Below, in pieces: positions 20,488-29,148 of a DNA stretch of 64,000 nt. The notes under the pieces were generated by a model. The model had not been told where the DNA came from, searched no databases, and was given only the letters and a program-made list of their open reading frames with translations. The stretch comes from Amycolatopsis jiangsuensis. Lineage in GTDB: Bacteria > Actinomycetota > Actinomycetes > Mycobacteriales > Pseudonocardiaceae. The stretch lies in contig NZ_JACHMG010000001.1 of assembly GCF_014204865.1 (NCBI RefSeq), positions 3,250,501-3,314,500 on the forward strand, given 5' to 3'. Made by a program: the position numbers and the translations under genes. How positions within the stretch are numbered: position 1 is the first letter of the stretch; each line of letters opens with the position of its first letter.

Positions 20488-22018
20488 GGAACGGATCGAG
20501 CCGCAGCAGGCTGCGCACGGGCGGCCCCGTCACCTCGGGCTCGCGGCCGGGGCGGCGCTGTGTTCGGCTGTGTTGTTCTACTTCGGCACCGGCCTCGCAC
20601 CGATCGCCATCCTGACCTGGCTCGCACCGTTGCCTGTCCTGCTGCTGGCGACCCGTGCCGGCGGGCTCCTGTCAGCGGGCACCGCCTTCGCGGCTTTCCT
20701 TCTGGGCACCGCGAACATGTGGTGGTATCAGGCACATTCCGGCGACGAGCCACTGTGGCCGTTCGGCGTCCTCATCGACGTGAGCACGGCTCTCGTGTTC
20801 ACCTTCGCGGTGTGGGTGTTCTGGGCGCTGGTGCGCCGCCACCGGGTGCTGTTGGCGAGTCTCGCAGCGCCGGCTGCCTGGACCGCGGTCGTCCACCTGA
20901 TCGCGGTCGCCAATCCGATGGGCATGATGGGGACCCTCGCGAACGACCAGGGCGACGTGCCCCTGGTCCTGCAAGCGGCCTCGTGGGCCGGTATGTGGGG
21001 CGTCGAGTTCCTGGTGCTGCTGCCCGCTTCCGCGGTGGCCGCGCTCTGCGCGCCCGGCGTCGCGCGCTCGGCGAGAGTGCGGACCGGGGCCACCGCCGTG
21101 GTGCTGCTGGTGGTGTTCCTCGGCAGCAGTGCGCTGCGGCTGACCGGAGCAGAAGGCCGGCCGCACGGGATGGCCGCGATCACGCAGAACGCCGGCTATC
21201 ACTGGGGTCCCGAGCTCGGCAGCCCGGAAGGCAGCGCGCTCGTGCAGTCCTACGTCCGGCAGATCGCCGCGTTGCCGCCCAGCGTCCACCTCGTGGTGCT
21301 GCCGGAAGCCGCGTTCAGCGCCGAAGAGGAATGGCCCGCCGTCCTGCTCGGTCCGATGCGCCGCGCGGCGAAAGCCCAGAACACGACAATCGTGCTCGGC
21401 TTCGAGTACTACGACCGTCCGGGCCACCACAACTACGACTACGCCTTGGCCTTCCCGCCCGACGGCGGCGCGCCGGCCCGGTACCTCAAGCACCACGACC
21501 TGGTGAGCCCCCGCGGCCACGACCTGGTCTTCGCACCCGGCGCCCAGGTCCCCACCGCGATGGTGATCTGCGGCGACACCAACTTCCCCCGGCCGGCCCG
21601 CGACTACACCGCGGCCGGTGCGCGGGCCCTCGCGGTCCCCGCCGAACTCGCGGCTTCACCGGACGAAGGCGGCGGTTGGCAGCACTCCCGCAACGCCCTG
21701 CTCCGTGGCGTCGAAAACGGGCAATCCCTCGCCTGGTCCGACGCCAACGGCAACGTCGTACTCGCCGACGGCTACGGCCGCGTGGTCGCGGAAGCCCGTA
21801 CCGGCGGGCCGGCTGCCTTCACCACTGTCACCGCCGACGTCCCGGCCGGCCCCGGCGACACGGCCTACACCCGCTTCGGCGACTGGTTCGCCTGGCTCTG
21901 CCTGTTGATCGTCCTGATCGGACTGGTGGCGACCCACCCGCGCATCGACCGCCGGGTCAGCGGCGCGTCCGCGGGCGCGGCTGACACCGGGGACAGGAGA
22001 ACGACGAACGGTTCATGA
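20471..22018 (+). CDS. Apolipoprotein N-acyltransferase-like membrane protein (carbon-nitrogen hydrolase fold)
   Basis: The 515-aa protein has about six to eight membrane helices in residues 22-225. A nitrilase-fold domain (about 230-470) contains the triad E279 (VVLPEAAF), K340 (RYLKHHDL) and C367 (MVICGDTNF). A last membrane helix lies at about 478-496. That is the Lnt architecture, in which the third acyl chain is added to lipoproteins on the outer face of the membrane. Sequence similarity to canonical Lnt is loose (WWY near 85, GxxWG near 175), and control by a dedicated TetR is unusual for housekeeping Lnt. It may acylate something else. Its 3' end overlaps the convergent mutM gene by 62 bp. 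Confidence 0.8.
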   Translation: MVSTREERIEPQQAAHGRPRHLGLAAGAALCSAVLFYFGTGLAPIAILTWLAPLPVLLLATRAGGLLSAGTAFAAFLLGTANMWWYQAHSGDEPLWPFGVLIDVSTALVFTFAVWVFWALVRRHRVLLASLAAPAAWTAVVHLIAVANPMGMMGTLANDQGDVPLVLQAASWAGMWGVEFLVLLPASAVAALCAPGVARSARVRTGATAVVLLVVFLGSSALRLTGAEGRPHGMAAITQNAGYHWGPELGSPEGSALVQSYVRQIAALPPSVHLVVLPEAAFSAEEEWPAVLLGPMRRAAKAQNTTIVLGFEYYDRPGHHNYDYALAFPPDGGAPARYLKHHDLVSPRGHDLVFAPGAQVPTAMVICGDTNFPRPARDYTAAGARALAVPAELAASPDEGGGWQHSRNALLRGVENGQSLAWSDANGNVVLADGYGRVVAEARTGGPAAFTTVTADVPAGPGDTAYTRFGDWFAWLCLLIVLIGLVATHPRIDRRVSGASAGAADTGDRRTTNGS

Positions 22019-22820
22019 ACGGTTCTCGCCGGATCGCCGTACCGCACCGGCCGCACGGCAACCCTTCCTGCCCGTAGGCGTCGAGCGAACGGTCGAAGTA
22101 CCCGGACTGCCCGTTCACGTTGACATACAACGCATCGAAGGACGTGCCGCCGGCCCTCAGCGCGGCCGACATGACGTCGGTGGCGGCCTCGAGCACGGCC
22201 TTGCCCTGCGTGGTGGTGAGCCGGTCGGTGGGGCGGGTGCCATGCAGCCTGGCCCGCCACAACGCCTCGTCCGCGTAGATGTTGCCGACGCCGGACACCA
22301 GCGTCTGATCCAACAGAGCACGCTTGATCTCCGTCCGCCGGGAGCGCAGCGCCTGCACCGCGGCTGCCGGATCGAACCGCGGATCCATCGGGTCACGGGC
22401 GATGTGCGCGATGGTGCCGGGCAGCGCCTCGCCGTCGGTCTGCACGAGATCGTCGAGCGCGAGCCCGCCGAACGTGCGCTGGTCGACGAAACGCAACTCC
22501 GGCCCGTCGTCGGCGAACCGGACGCGCACCCGCAGGTGCTTCTCGTCCGGCGCGTCCCCGGGCTGCACCAGCATCTGGCCGCTCATCCCGAGGTGCGCCA
22601 GCACTGCCTCGCCGTGCGACAGTTCGAGCCACAAGTACTTTCCCCGCCGCCGCGCGGCCTCGATCCGCACGCCCGCGAGCCGCCCGGTGAAGTCGGCGGC
22701 ACCCAGTGCGTGCCGGCGGATGGCGCGCTCGTGCAGCACCTCGACCGAGCCGACGGTACGGCCGGCGACGTGGGCCTGCAGACCGGCGCGGACGGTCTCC
22801 ACCTCGGGAAGTTCAGGCAT
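21957..22820 (-). CDS. mutM: Formamidopyrimidine-DNA glycosylase
   Basis: The 287-aa bifunctional glycosylase/AP lyase removes 8-oxoguanine. The N-terminal catalytic PELPEVE (Pro2, Glu3), the K57-type lysine in [10 protein letters not shown], the helix-two-turn-helix [12 protein letters not shown], and the C-terminal zinc finger CGRCG...SFSCPRCQ are all present. The start must be ATG 22820, because Pro must be residue 2. An ATG 9 bp upstream lies next to the GGAGGAG and is not used. It is last in the sepIVA-yceD-rpmF-rnc-mutM run, a gene order shared with mycobacteria. Confidence 0.97.
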   Translation of the reverse strand: MPELPEVETVRAGLQAHVAGRTVGSVEVLHERAIRRHALGAADFTGRLAGVRIEAARRRGKYLWLELSHGEAVLAHLGMSGQMLVQPGDAPDEKHLRVRVRFADDGPELRFVDQRTFGGLALDDLVQTDGEALPGTIAHIARDPMDPRFDPAAAVQALRSRRTEIKRALLDQTLVSGVGNIYADEALWRARLHGTRPTDRLTTTQGKAVLEAATDVMSAALRAGGTSFDALYVNVNGQSGYFDRSLDAYGQEGLPCGRCGTAIRREPFMNRSSFSCPRCQPRPRTRR

Positions 22821-22871
22821 GCCCTGCATTCTCCTCCGCCGCCAACCGCGATCCGGGCCCGGGCACGTGAA

Positions 22872-22908
22872 AACGGGGCCCGCCGACGTGTTGCCGGCAG
22901 ACCCCGTT
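22872..22908 (-). other. Intercistronic hairpin between rnc and mutM
   Basis: AACGGGG (22872-22878) pairs with CCCCGTT (22902-22908), with an inner GCCG/CGGC pair (22882-22885 / 22895-22898). It follows the rnc stop by 14 nt and ends about 50 nt before mutM. It could be a partial terminator. A double-stranded RNA site just after the RNase III gene could also be a self-processing site. Confidence 0.45.
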
Positions 22909-22921
22909 CACAGTGCATGTT

Positions 22922-23674
22922 TCAGCTCCCGGTGGCGGATTCCTCGTCACCGGTGCCGAGCTCTTCGGACAGCGAGCGCCACGCGGTCTCGGCCGCCTTC
23001 TGCTCGGCTTCCTTCTTCGTGGTACCGGAACCCTCGCCCAGCGGACGGCCGCCGACGTACACCGTGGCGGTGAACTCCTTGCGGTGGTCCGGCCCGGTGT
23101 CCTCGACGCGGTACTCGGGCACACCGAGTCCCGCGGCGGCGGTGAGTTCCTGCAGGCTGGTCTTCCAGTCGAGACCGGCGCCCCGCAGCGGCGCCTCGGC
23201 CAGCAGCCCGTCGAACAGGTGATGCACGAGCTTGCGCGCGATCTCGATGCCGTGCGCGAGGTAGACAGCACCGATCACGGCCTCGAGACCGTCGGCGAGG
23301 ATGCTCGCCTTGTCCCGGCCACCGGTGAGCTCCTCGCCCTTGCCCAGCAACAGGTGCGCACCGAGCCCACCCTCGCCGAGCCCACGCGAGACCCCGGCCA
23401 GCGCGTGCATGTTGACCACACTGGCACGCAGTTTCGCGAGCTGTCCCTCGGGCAGATCGGGGTGCGTGGTGTACAGGTGGTCGGTCACGACCAGGCCGAG
23501 CACCGCGTCTCCGAGGAACTCCAGCCGCTCGTTCGGCGGCAGCCCACCGTTCTCGTACGCGTACGAGCGGTGGGTCAGCGACAGCCGGAGAAGCTCGGGG
23601 TCCAGAGAGACCCCGAGCGCCTCGAGCAAGGGTGCGGGATCCTGCGCCGGTCCTCCGACGGGCTTACCCCCCAT
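22922..23674 (-). CDS. rnc: Ribonuclease III
   Basis: The 250-aa endonuclease cleaves double-stranded RNA in rRNA and mRNA processing. The signature [20 protein letters not shown] and the second acidic site ([13 protein letters not shown]) form the catalytic domain. A double-stranded-RNA-binding domain closes the protein ([19 protein letters not shown] ... [15 protein letters not shown]). I start at ATG 23674 ([12 protein letters not shown]), preceded by GGCAGG and 13 nt after the rpmF stop. A longer frame upstream is composition only and covers rpmF. Confidence 0.96.
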   Translation of the reverse strand: MGGKPVGGPAQDPAPLLEALGVSLDPELLRLSLTHRSYAYENGGLPPNERLEFLGDAVLGLVVTDHLYTTHPDLPEGQLAKLRASVVNMHALAGVSRGLGEGGLGAHLLLGKGEELTGGRDKASILADGLEAVIGAVYLAHGIEIARKLVHHLFDGLLAEAPLRGAGLDWKTSLQELTAAAGLGVPEYRVEDTGPDHRKEFTATVYVGGRPLGEGSGTTKKEAEQKAAETAWRSLSEELGTGDEESATGS

Positions 23675-23687
23675 GGCGGCCTGCCCG

Positions 23688-23870
23688 TCAGGCGGGCTCG
23701 ACGACCTGGCGGCCGTTGTGCTGGCCGCACGCCGGGCACGCGATGTGCTGGAGCTTCGGCTGCCGGCAGGCGCGGTTGGAGCAGGGCACCAGCTGAACCG
23801 GAGCCGCCTTCCACTGGCTGCGGCGGGAGCGCGTGTTGGATCGCGACATCTTCCGCTTCGGGACGGCCAC
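23688..23870 (-). CDS. rpmF: 50S ribosomal protein L32
   Basis: A 60-aa basic protein, [20 protein letters not shown] at the start, with a zinc ribbon of C-x4-C (CSNRAC) and C-x2-C (CPAC). It starts at GTG 23870 with AAGGAG upstream. It sits between yceD and rnc, the common bacterial arrangement for rpmF. Confidence 0.97.
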   Translation of the reverse strand: MAVPKRKMSRSNTRSRRSQWKAAPVQLVPCSNRACRQPKLQHIACPACGQHNGRQVVEPA

Positions 23871-23944
23871 GAGTAGATCTCCTTCAAACGGTCTGCTCGC
23901 GCTGGCGAGCGAACTTTCTTCTCCCGGATCGAGCTGGACGCTCG

Positions 23945-24562
23945 TCAGGCTTGCTCTCCGGAGCCGTGCGCAGGCTTTTCGCCCGCGTTCCCGTCGATGC
24001 GATCGACGAGCGCGGCCCACCGAGGGTCTATCTTCTCATGCCCGTGTGCGGGCTCGAGATCGGCCCACTTGACGCCGCATTCCGAGCACAGCCCGGCGCA
24101 GTCCTCGCGGCACAGCGGGGCCAGCGGCAGCGCGAGCACCACCGCGTCACGCACCGGCGGTTCGAGGTCGATCCGGTCGTCGACCAGCCGGGGGATCTCG
24201 TCCTCCTCGGTGGTCTCCTCGGTCGCCGAACCGGGATAGGCGAACAGCTCGGTGAGCTCCACCTCGACGTCTTCGGTCACCGGGTCGAGGCAACGGGAGC
24301 ACTCACCGGACGCGCTGACCCGCGCGGTGCCGCTGACCAGCACTCCCTCGACGACGGATTCGAACAGCAGGTCGAGCTCGACCGGCGTGCCCGCGGCGAT
24401 CTCGAGCACGCCGGGGACACCCAGCGCGGTCTCGAACGAAGCGGAGCGGCGGACGTCACGGCTGAGCCCCGCGTGCCGGCCGAGCTCACGGGTGTCGAAC
24501 ACCCACGGGCTGCGGTCGTCGAGCTGCGCGGGGCGGGAGTCGCGGGCAGGGTTCTCGGACAT
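23945..24562 (-). CDS. yceD: YceD/DUF177 family protein
   Basis: The 205-aa protein has the family features [20 protein letters not shown] and, near residue 160, a cysteine set [13 protein letters not shown] that probably binds zinc. Members are almost always encoded just upstream of rpmF, as here, and are linked to 23S rRNA maturation; the biochemical role is not fixed. The N-terminal [13 protein letters not shown] is the actinobacterial version. Confidence 0.92.
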   Translation of the reverse strand: MSENPARDSRPAQLDDRSPWVFDTRELGRHAGLSRDVRRSASFETALGVPGVLEIAAGTPVELDLLFESVVEGVLVSGTARVSASGECSRCLDPVTEDVEVELTELFAYPGSATEETTEEDEIPRLVDDRIDLEPPVRDAVVLALPLAPLCREDCAGLCSECGVKWADLEPAHGHEKIDPRWAALVDRIDGNAGEKPAHGSGEQA

Positions 24563-24597
24563 CGTCCACCAGGGTACCCACCCCCTGCACCCTCGTC

Positions 24598-24631
24598 AGT
24601 GGCTACGCCGGTTCTCCCCGGCGTAGCCACT
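24598..24631 (-). terminator. Terminator hairpin after sepIVA
   Basis: AGTGGCTACGCCGG (24598-24611) pairs perfectly with CCGGCGTAGCCACT (24618-24631), a 14-bp stem with a 6-nt loop, 11 bp after the sepIVA stop and upstream of yceD. Transcription of yceD-rpmF-rnc-mutM would then start in the 35 bp after it or depend on partial read-through. Confidence 0.75.
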
Positions 24632-24641
24632 CAGAGGGGCG

Positions 24642-25367
24642 TCAGACCTGGTAGTCGTACAGCGTGGGGCGGCCGTTGCCGCTGTGGTTCGCGGGCGCCC
24701 GCAGGTGGTTGCGGCCGGAGTCGACGGTGCGCAGCGTGGTCGCCAGCAGCTCGGAGAACTCGGCCAGCTTGCCGTCCACGTAGGCGTCGCAGTCGCTGCG
24801 CTGACGGTCGGCCTCGGCGTGCGCCTCGTCCACGATGCGCGCGGACTCGGCGTGCGCGGCCTGCACGACCTCGGTCTGCGAAACGAGCCGGGCCTGTTCG
24901 GCGCGGGCGTCCTCGATCGCCCGGTCGTAGGCGTCGCGGCCGGCCTGGACCATCCGCTCGGACTCGGCACGCGAGCGTTCGGTGAGATTCTGGTACTCCG
25001 TCTGTCCGGCGGCGACCATGCGCTCCGCCTCGTTGTGCGCGTCGGCGAGCATCTGCTCGGCGCGGGCACGGGCGTCGGACAGGATCCGCTCGGCCTCCGA
25101 AGTGGCGTCCGAGACGGTGCGCTCGGCCTCTTCGTTGGCACCGGAGACGGTCTCGCCTGCCTCCTTGCGCGCGGTGTGCAGCAGGTCGTCGCGTTTGTCG
25201 AGCACGTCCTGCGCGTCGTCGACCTCGCCGGGGAACGCGTCGCGCACGTCGTCGAGCAGCTCGAGAACATCGCCACGGGGCACGACGCAGCTGGATGTCA
25301 TGGGCACCCCGCGGGCCTCTTCGACGATCGTGACGAGCTCGTCGAGCGCCTCGAAAACCCGGTACAC
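24642..25367 (-). CDS. sepIVA: SepIVA-type coiled-coil cell-division protein
   Basis: The 241-aa protein begins MYRVFEALDELVTIVEEARGVPM, the hallmark of mycobacterial SepIVA (the septum-associated DivIVA-related protein). GDVLELLDDVRDAFPGEVDDAQDVLD follows, then about 120 residues of A/E/R-rich coiled coil with heptad-like ARAEQMLADAHNEAERM repeats. I start at GTG 25367, with GAGGGA 6 nt upstream; a GTG at 25373 lies directly on that GAGGGA. It should act in the cytoplasm at the septum or pole as a scaffold. Confidence 0.9.
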   Translation of the reverse strand: MYRVFEALDELVTIVEEARGVPMTSSCVVPRGDVLELLDDVRDAFPGEVDDAQDVLDKRDDLLHTARKEAGETVSGANEEAERTVSDATSEAERILSDARARAEQMLADAHNEAERMVAAGQTEYQNLTERSRAESERMVQAGRDAYDRAIEDARAEQARLVSQTEVVQAAHAESARIVDEAHAEADRQRSDCDAYVDGKLAEFSELLATTLRTVDSGRNHLRAPANHSGNGRPTLYDYQV

Positions 25368-25499
25368 GGCCACTCCCTCAAGCAGTAATCCCCGTTCGCT
25401 GTGGTCCAGTCTGCCCGCTTCGCAGCCCGAACCGGTGCACGCGCACTCGATCGGGCGTGTCCTCTTCCGGCGCGCCCGGAAAGCCGTGAAGGCATCCCT

Positions 25500-26849
25500 G
25501 GGTTTTGGTTGTCAAGCGGCGGTGTGTTTGTGTGTGGTGTGGTGGGGCCAGGCGGTTGTCTCGTTGTAGTGGGTGTGGGTTTTGAGGCATCCGTGGAGGA
25601 TGCCGACGAGCCGGTTGGCGAGTTGGCGTAGCGCGGCTTGGCGGCTGGTGCCGCGGGCTCGTTGCGTGTCGTAGTAGGCGCGTGCTCCGGGTGAGGCTCG
25701 TAGTGCTGATTGCGCTTGCCGGGTCAGGGCGTCGAGGAGGCGGTTGTTGTGCACGAACCGGGCCCGGACGGTGGTTCTGCGGCCTGAAGCGATGGTCAGG
25801 GGGCTGGTTCCGGCGTAGTTTTTGCGGGCTTTCGCGCTGGCGAAGCGGGCGGGGTCGTCTCCGAATTCGGCGAGCACCCTGGCGCCGAGGATCTGCCCGA
25901 GTCCGGGAAGGGACACGTAGACCTCGGCGTCAGGGTGCCGGCCAAAACAGGCTTTCACCTCGGTTTCCAGGGTGTCGATCTCGCCGGTCAGGGTGGTGAT
26001 CACGGCGATCAGCGACCGGGTGACCGCTGCCTGGGCCGCGGTCAGGGCTGGGCCGCGGCCCAGTGCCGGGGCGCGCAGCGCGGTCTGGATGGCGGTGGTT
26101 TTCTCCTCGACGTCGCGCCGGCGGGCGCGTCTGAACGCGGCGGCGATCTGTGTCCGGGACAACCGGGCGGCGCGGTCGGGATCGGGGGCTTTCGCGAGCA
26201 GTTCCAGCGCTTCGGGCCCGGCCGGGTCCCCGAACGCCTCCAGCGCGGCGGGAAAATAGTCCCGCAGTGTGGCCCGCAGCCGCAGCACATGCCGTGTCCT
26301 GTCCCAGATCAGCGCCTGATGCGCCCGGGTCAGCCCCTGCACCCCGTCGGTGAGGTCGCTGCCTCTGGCCACGGGGTCAGCTGGTGCGCGTCGGTGCGGA
26401 CCAGGTCGGCCAGCACGTGCGCGTCCCCGGCGTCGCTCTTCGCGCCCGACACACCCAACCGGTCCCGGGACCGGGCCGATTGCCGCGGGTTGACCGCGAA
26501 CACCCGATACCCAGCCGCGACCAGCGCCGCCACCCACGGGCCGTGGTCGGTCTCGATCCCGATCAGCACCTGGGCGGGCTCGGCGTCCTCGCCCAGCAAC
26601 CGCGCGAGCAGTCCGTGCAGCCGGGCGATGCCCTCGACCCCTTCCGGCAACCGGGCCTTGCCCAGCCGCCGCCCGGCCTGGTCCTGAACCTCCACATCAT
26701 GATGATCCGACGCCCAGTCGTCACCCACGAACACCACCACGCCACACACGCTCCCGTCCGCTCACAGGGCCAGTCCGGCAGCCACGCGGAAGAAGATCAA
26801 CGGCCTAATGGTCGAGTGCTCACACCACACGGGCGGGCACGACATCCCT
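25500..26849 (-). mobile_element. IS110-family insertion sequence, edges approximate
   Basis: One transposase locus (25512-26749) between sepIVA and an RNase gene that the conserved backbone would not have here. IS110 elements lack terminal inverted repeats, so the ends cannot be read off. CATCCCT occurs at 25493-25499 and 26843-26849. Joining the flanks across it would rebuild TGAAGG-CATC-CCTTCA, a small hairpin, a kind of target this family likes. But a 7-bp match in windows of this size is expected by chance, and a true right end nearer 26,980 is also possible. Confidence 0.6.
25512..26749 (-). pseudogene. IS110-family transposase, frameshifted
   Basis: Two overlapping minus-strand frames make up one DEDD recombinase. 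The N-terminal RuvC-like part (start 26749, MCGVVVFVGDDWASDHHDVE) has the acidic residues in VGDDWA, IGIETDHGPW and GAKSDAGDAHVLADLVRTD. The C-terminal part has SLPGLGQILGARVLAEFGDD, ARKNYAGTSPLTIASGRR (with the conserved serine) and ARAYYDTQRARGTSR. The frames change at the GGGG run 26373-26376 (CCCC on the coding strand). Adding one base there restores LTPVARGSDLTDGVQGLTRAHQ. It is either an inactivating deletion or programmed slippage; the short run makes a true lesion more likely. Confidence 0.85.
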
Positions 26850-26986
26850 TCAGTGATCAACTTCTTCCGCCACCGGCAGGGGCACGGTCTTCACGAAGGA
26901 CTCACACGATCCGGGCCACACAAGTGCTCACCCACCAGCAACCACCACATCCAAGCCTGCCAAACCAGACCCGAACACAACCCATT
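26750..26986. other. Non-coding end of the IS110 element and flank
   Basis: No gene is visible in 240 bp upstream of the transposase start. GCGGAAGAAG (26786-26795) and CTTCTTCCGC (26861-26870) form a 10-bp inverted repeat. In IS110-group elements this end encodes the bridge RNA that guides recombination, so a structured RNA is expected somewhere here on the minus strand. I cannot fold it by eye. Confidence 0.4.
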
Positions 26987-27024
26987 AGGCCACTTCCGGG
27001 GAATCGATTCCCCGGAAGTGGCCT
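26987..27024. terminator. 38-bp perfect palindrome, terminator of the RNase gene
   Basis: A 19-bp arm centred at 27005.5 (AGGCCACTTCCGGGG-AATC and its complement) with no loop, 15 bp beyond the stop of the minus-strand RNase gene. Perfect long palindromes of this kind serve as intrinsic terminators in high-GC actinobacteria. Confidence 0.75.
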
Positions 27025-27038
27025 TCACGGGCCGCAGG

Positions 27039-27767
27039 TCAGGCGTCGAGGTCGATCTGCTGGAAGGTGGCGTAGTCGTCCGGCGTGTAGGCGAGTTCGC
27101 CGCCCTCACCGGAGATCACGCGGTCCTCGGAGCCGACCGGGTACAGCGTGTAGTAGCCGGCATCGCAGGACGGCAGGATGCCCTCCCGGTTCTCGTAGGT
27201 CTTGCCGTCGGTCGCGGAACCCGCACGCACGCCGTCGACGACCTTCTTGGCCTCGGCCGACAGCGTGGAGTAGCCGGCGGTGTCCAGCTTCGACAGGTCG
27301 CCGCACTGGGTGGTGTCGCCGCCGCCACCGTCGATGTCGATCACCTGGAACGACTCGTAGTGGTCGCCGGTGTAGAAGTACTCGCCGCCCTCACCGGTCA
27401 CGATCCGGCGGGTGCCGCGGTCGCTCGAGCCCGGCGTGGGCACGGTGTACTCGTGGTAGTAGCCGGAGTCGCAGGACGGCAGGATGCCTTCCCGGTTGTC
27501 GAAGACGACGCCGTCGTTCTTCGGGTACGGGAACGGGCCGCCCTTCAGGATGAGCTGGTAGGTGTCGGTGGCCTCGGCGGGCAGCGAGGACAGCGCCGCG
27601 TGCTCGAACCCGGCGAGGTCACCACAGGAGTTCTGCCGCGGGGAGACCTGCGTCGACGAGGCGGGCGACGTGGGCGCGGTCGCGGCCTCCGCGGCCGAAC
27701 CGAACCCCAGAAACCCGACCAGCAGCGCGAGCAGGACACCCGCTATACGGGAGCGATGGTTGGTCAT
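27039..27767 (-). CDS. Secreted guanyl-specific ribonuclease with a second, catalytically dead RNase domain
   Basis: The 242-aa protein has a signal peptide (about 1-29, RIAGVLLALLVGFLGFGSAAEA). Domain 1 (about 48-146) is very similar to RNase Sa from Streptomyces. It keeps the guanine-binding NRE (E93), the general base E106 (YYHEYTV), R117 (DRGTRR) and the general acid H136 (TGDHYESF). After a GGGGD linker, domain 2 (about 155-242) repeats the fold: CGDLSKLDTAGYSTL, ENREGILPSCDAGYY. Its catalytic Glu is Leu208 (YYTLY), the arginine loop is deleted, and the His is Asp231 (PDDYATF), while NRE (E195) remains. I start at ATG 27767; a GTG at 27797 would bury the signal. No barstar-like inhibitor gene is nearby. 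A long palindrome terminates it. Confidence 0.88.
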   Translation of the reverse strand: MTNHRSRIAGVLLALLVGFLGFGSAAEAATAPTSPASSTQVSPRQNSCGDLAGFEHAALSSLPAEATDTYQLILKGGPFPYPKNDGVVFDNREGILPSCDSGYYHEYTVPTPGSSDRGTRRIVTGEGGEYFYTGDHYESFQVIDIDGGGGDTTQCGDLSKLDTAGYSTLSAEAKKVVDGVRAGSATDGKTYENREGILPSCDAGYYTLYPVGSEDRVISGEGGELAYTPDDYATFQQIDLDA

Positions 27768-27922
27768 TTTCGGACCGTAGCCCGATCTGGTGGTCACGAG
27801 GATGCCCTGAGGTGAACACTCCCCGGTCCGGGCCGAAATCCCGACGAAGGTAGGAATCCGTTCAGGCTAACCGGCCCGCGCGGGCTTGCCGGAGCCACGC
27901 GAAACCGGGTGGACCCGGCGGC

Positions 27923-28405
27923 TCAGTCCTTCTTCGCAAAAGCCGCGACCAGCCGCTCATACACCACCGGCGGCACCAGGCCCTCCATGTCGCCGCCGAA
28001 CGCCGCGACCTCCTTGACCAGCGAGCTGGACACGAAGCCGTACGCCGGGTTGTTGGCCATCAGCAGGGTTTCCAGGCCGGTCAGTTCCCGGTTCATCTGG
28101 GCCATCTGCAGTTCGTAGTCGAAATCGCTGACCGACCGCAGGCCCTTGGCGACCGCCGCGATGTCGTTGTCGCGGCAATAGTCCACCAGCAGGCCCTGCC
28201 ACGAGTCGACCCGCACGTTGGGCAGCTTCGCGGTGATCTCGCGCAGCATCTCCATGCGTTCCTCGACGCTGAAGAGGCCCTTCTTGCTCTTGTTCACCCC
28301 CACCGCGACCACGACTTCGTCGAAGAGGAGCGAGGCCCGCTCGATGATGTCGAGGTGCCCGTTGGTGGCCGGATCGTAGGAACCGGGACAGACCGCGCGA
28401 CGCAT
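27923..28405 (-). CDS. coaD: Phosphopantetheine adenylyltransferase
   Basis: The 160-aa nucleotidyltransferase makes dephospho-CoA from 4'-phosphopantetheine and ATP. The N-terminal PGSYDPATNGHLDIIERA holds the (T/H)xGH motif. The family's GLRSVSDFDYELQMAQMNR and the C-terminal SSSLVKEVAAFGGD are present. Length is typical. It lies 52 bp downstream of rsmD on the same strand; rsmD-coaD is a widely conserved pair. Confidence 0.97.
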   Translation of the reverse strand: MRRAVCPGSYDPATNGHLDIIERASLLFDEVVVAVGVNKSKKGLFSVEERMEMLREITAKLPNVRVDSWQGLLVDYCRDNDIAAVAKGLRSVSDFDYELQMAQMNRELTGLETLLMANNPAYGFVSSSLVKEVAAFGGDMEGLVPPVVYERLVAAFAKKD

Positions 28406-28457
28406 GCGCGGACGCTACCAAGCCACGCCGCTCAGCGTGCACTTCGTGACGACTGCG

Positions 28458-29024
28458 TCACACCGTCGGTGAACGGTGGTACTCGGCCCAATACAGCGCC
28501 GTGTCGCCGTACCGCTTGTCGCGGGAGGGCACGAACGCCTCGGGCCACGCAGGCGCTCCGTCGCGCGCCGCTCGTTCGACCACTACCAACCCGCCGTCGG
28601 CCAGCCAGCCGCCAGTGTCGACCGCGGTCAGCACCGCGCCGAGCGCGGACGCGTCCACTGCGTACGGCGGATCCGCGAGGAGCAGGTCGAACTGCACTGT
28701 CGCCGGTCCGGCGACCACTGTCTCCACCTGGCCGGCCCGCACCGTGCCGCCGAGCCGCAGGTCCGCGACGTTGCCGCGCAGCACCTCCACGGCCCGCCGG
28801 TCGGCCTCGACGAACCACGCGTCCGCAGCGCCGCGCGAAAGGGCTTCGAGACCGAGCGCGCCGGATCCGGCATACAGGTCGAGCACGCGTGCACCGTCGA
28901 GCTCACCGGCCACTTCGAGGGCGTTGAAAAGCGCTTCCCGCACTCGCTCGGACGTCGGGCGGGTGCCCTTCGGCGGCACCTTCAGCCGCCGGCCGCCCGC
29001 CGTGCCCGCCACGATCCTCGTCAC
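28458..29024 (-). CDS. rsmD: 16S rRNA (guanine966-N2)-methyltransferase
   Basis: A 188-aa SAM-dependent methyltransferase that modifies 16S rRNA during 30S assembly. RIVAGTAGGRRLKVP and TRPTSERVREALFNAL form the family start. LDLYAGSGALGLEALSRGA is the SAM site, and LLADPPY is the catalytic motif. It begins at GTG 29024 and is divergent from helD. Confidence 0.96.
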   Translation of the reverse strand: MTRIVAGTAGGRRLKVPPKGTRPTSERVREALFNALEVAGELDGARVLDLYAGSGALGLEALSRGAADAWFVEADRRAVEVLRGNVADLRLGGTVRAGQVETVVAGPATVQFDLLLADPPYAVDASALGAVLTAVDTGGWLADGGLVVVERAARDGAPAWPEAFVPSRDKRYGDTALYWAEYHRSPTV

Positions 29025-29148
29025 CCCGTCATCTTCGCCGAGCCCGCCGGCGCGCGTTTCGGCAGGACTTGGTGAATCTCGCGCACGCGCGGGCGCGTAG
29101 AGTCGTCGTTCGCCCTGCAGAGGCGACCGAGCTGTTGAGGAGCGTTGC

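Noticed and set aside
26750..28000. Barstar-like inhibitor gene near the secreted RNase
   Set aside because: Neither flank encodes a small acidic barstar-like protein; the IS110 end lies on one side and coaD on the other.
29050..29148. Rifamycin-associated element upstream of helD
   Set aside because: No 19-bp inverted repeat of that kind is present between rsmD and helD, so I do not claim HelR-type inducible rifamycin resistance.
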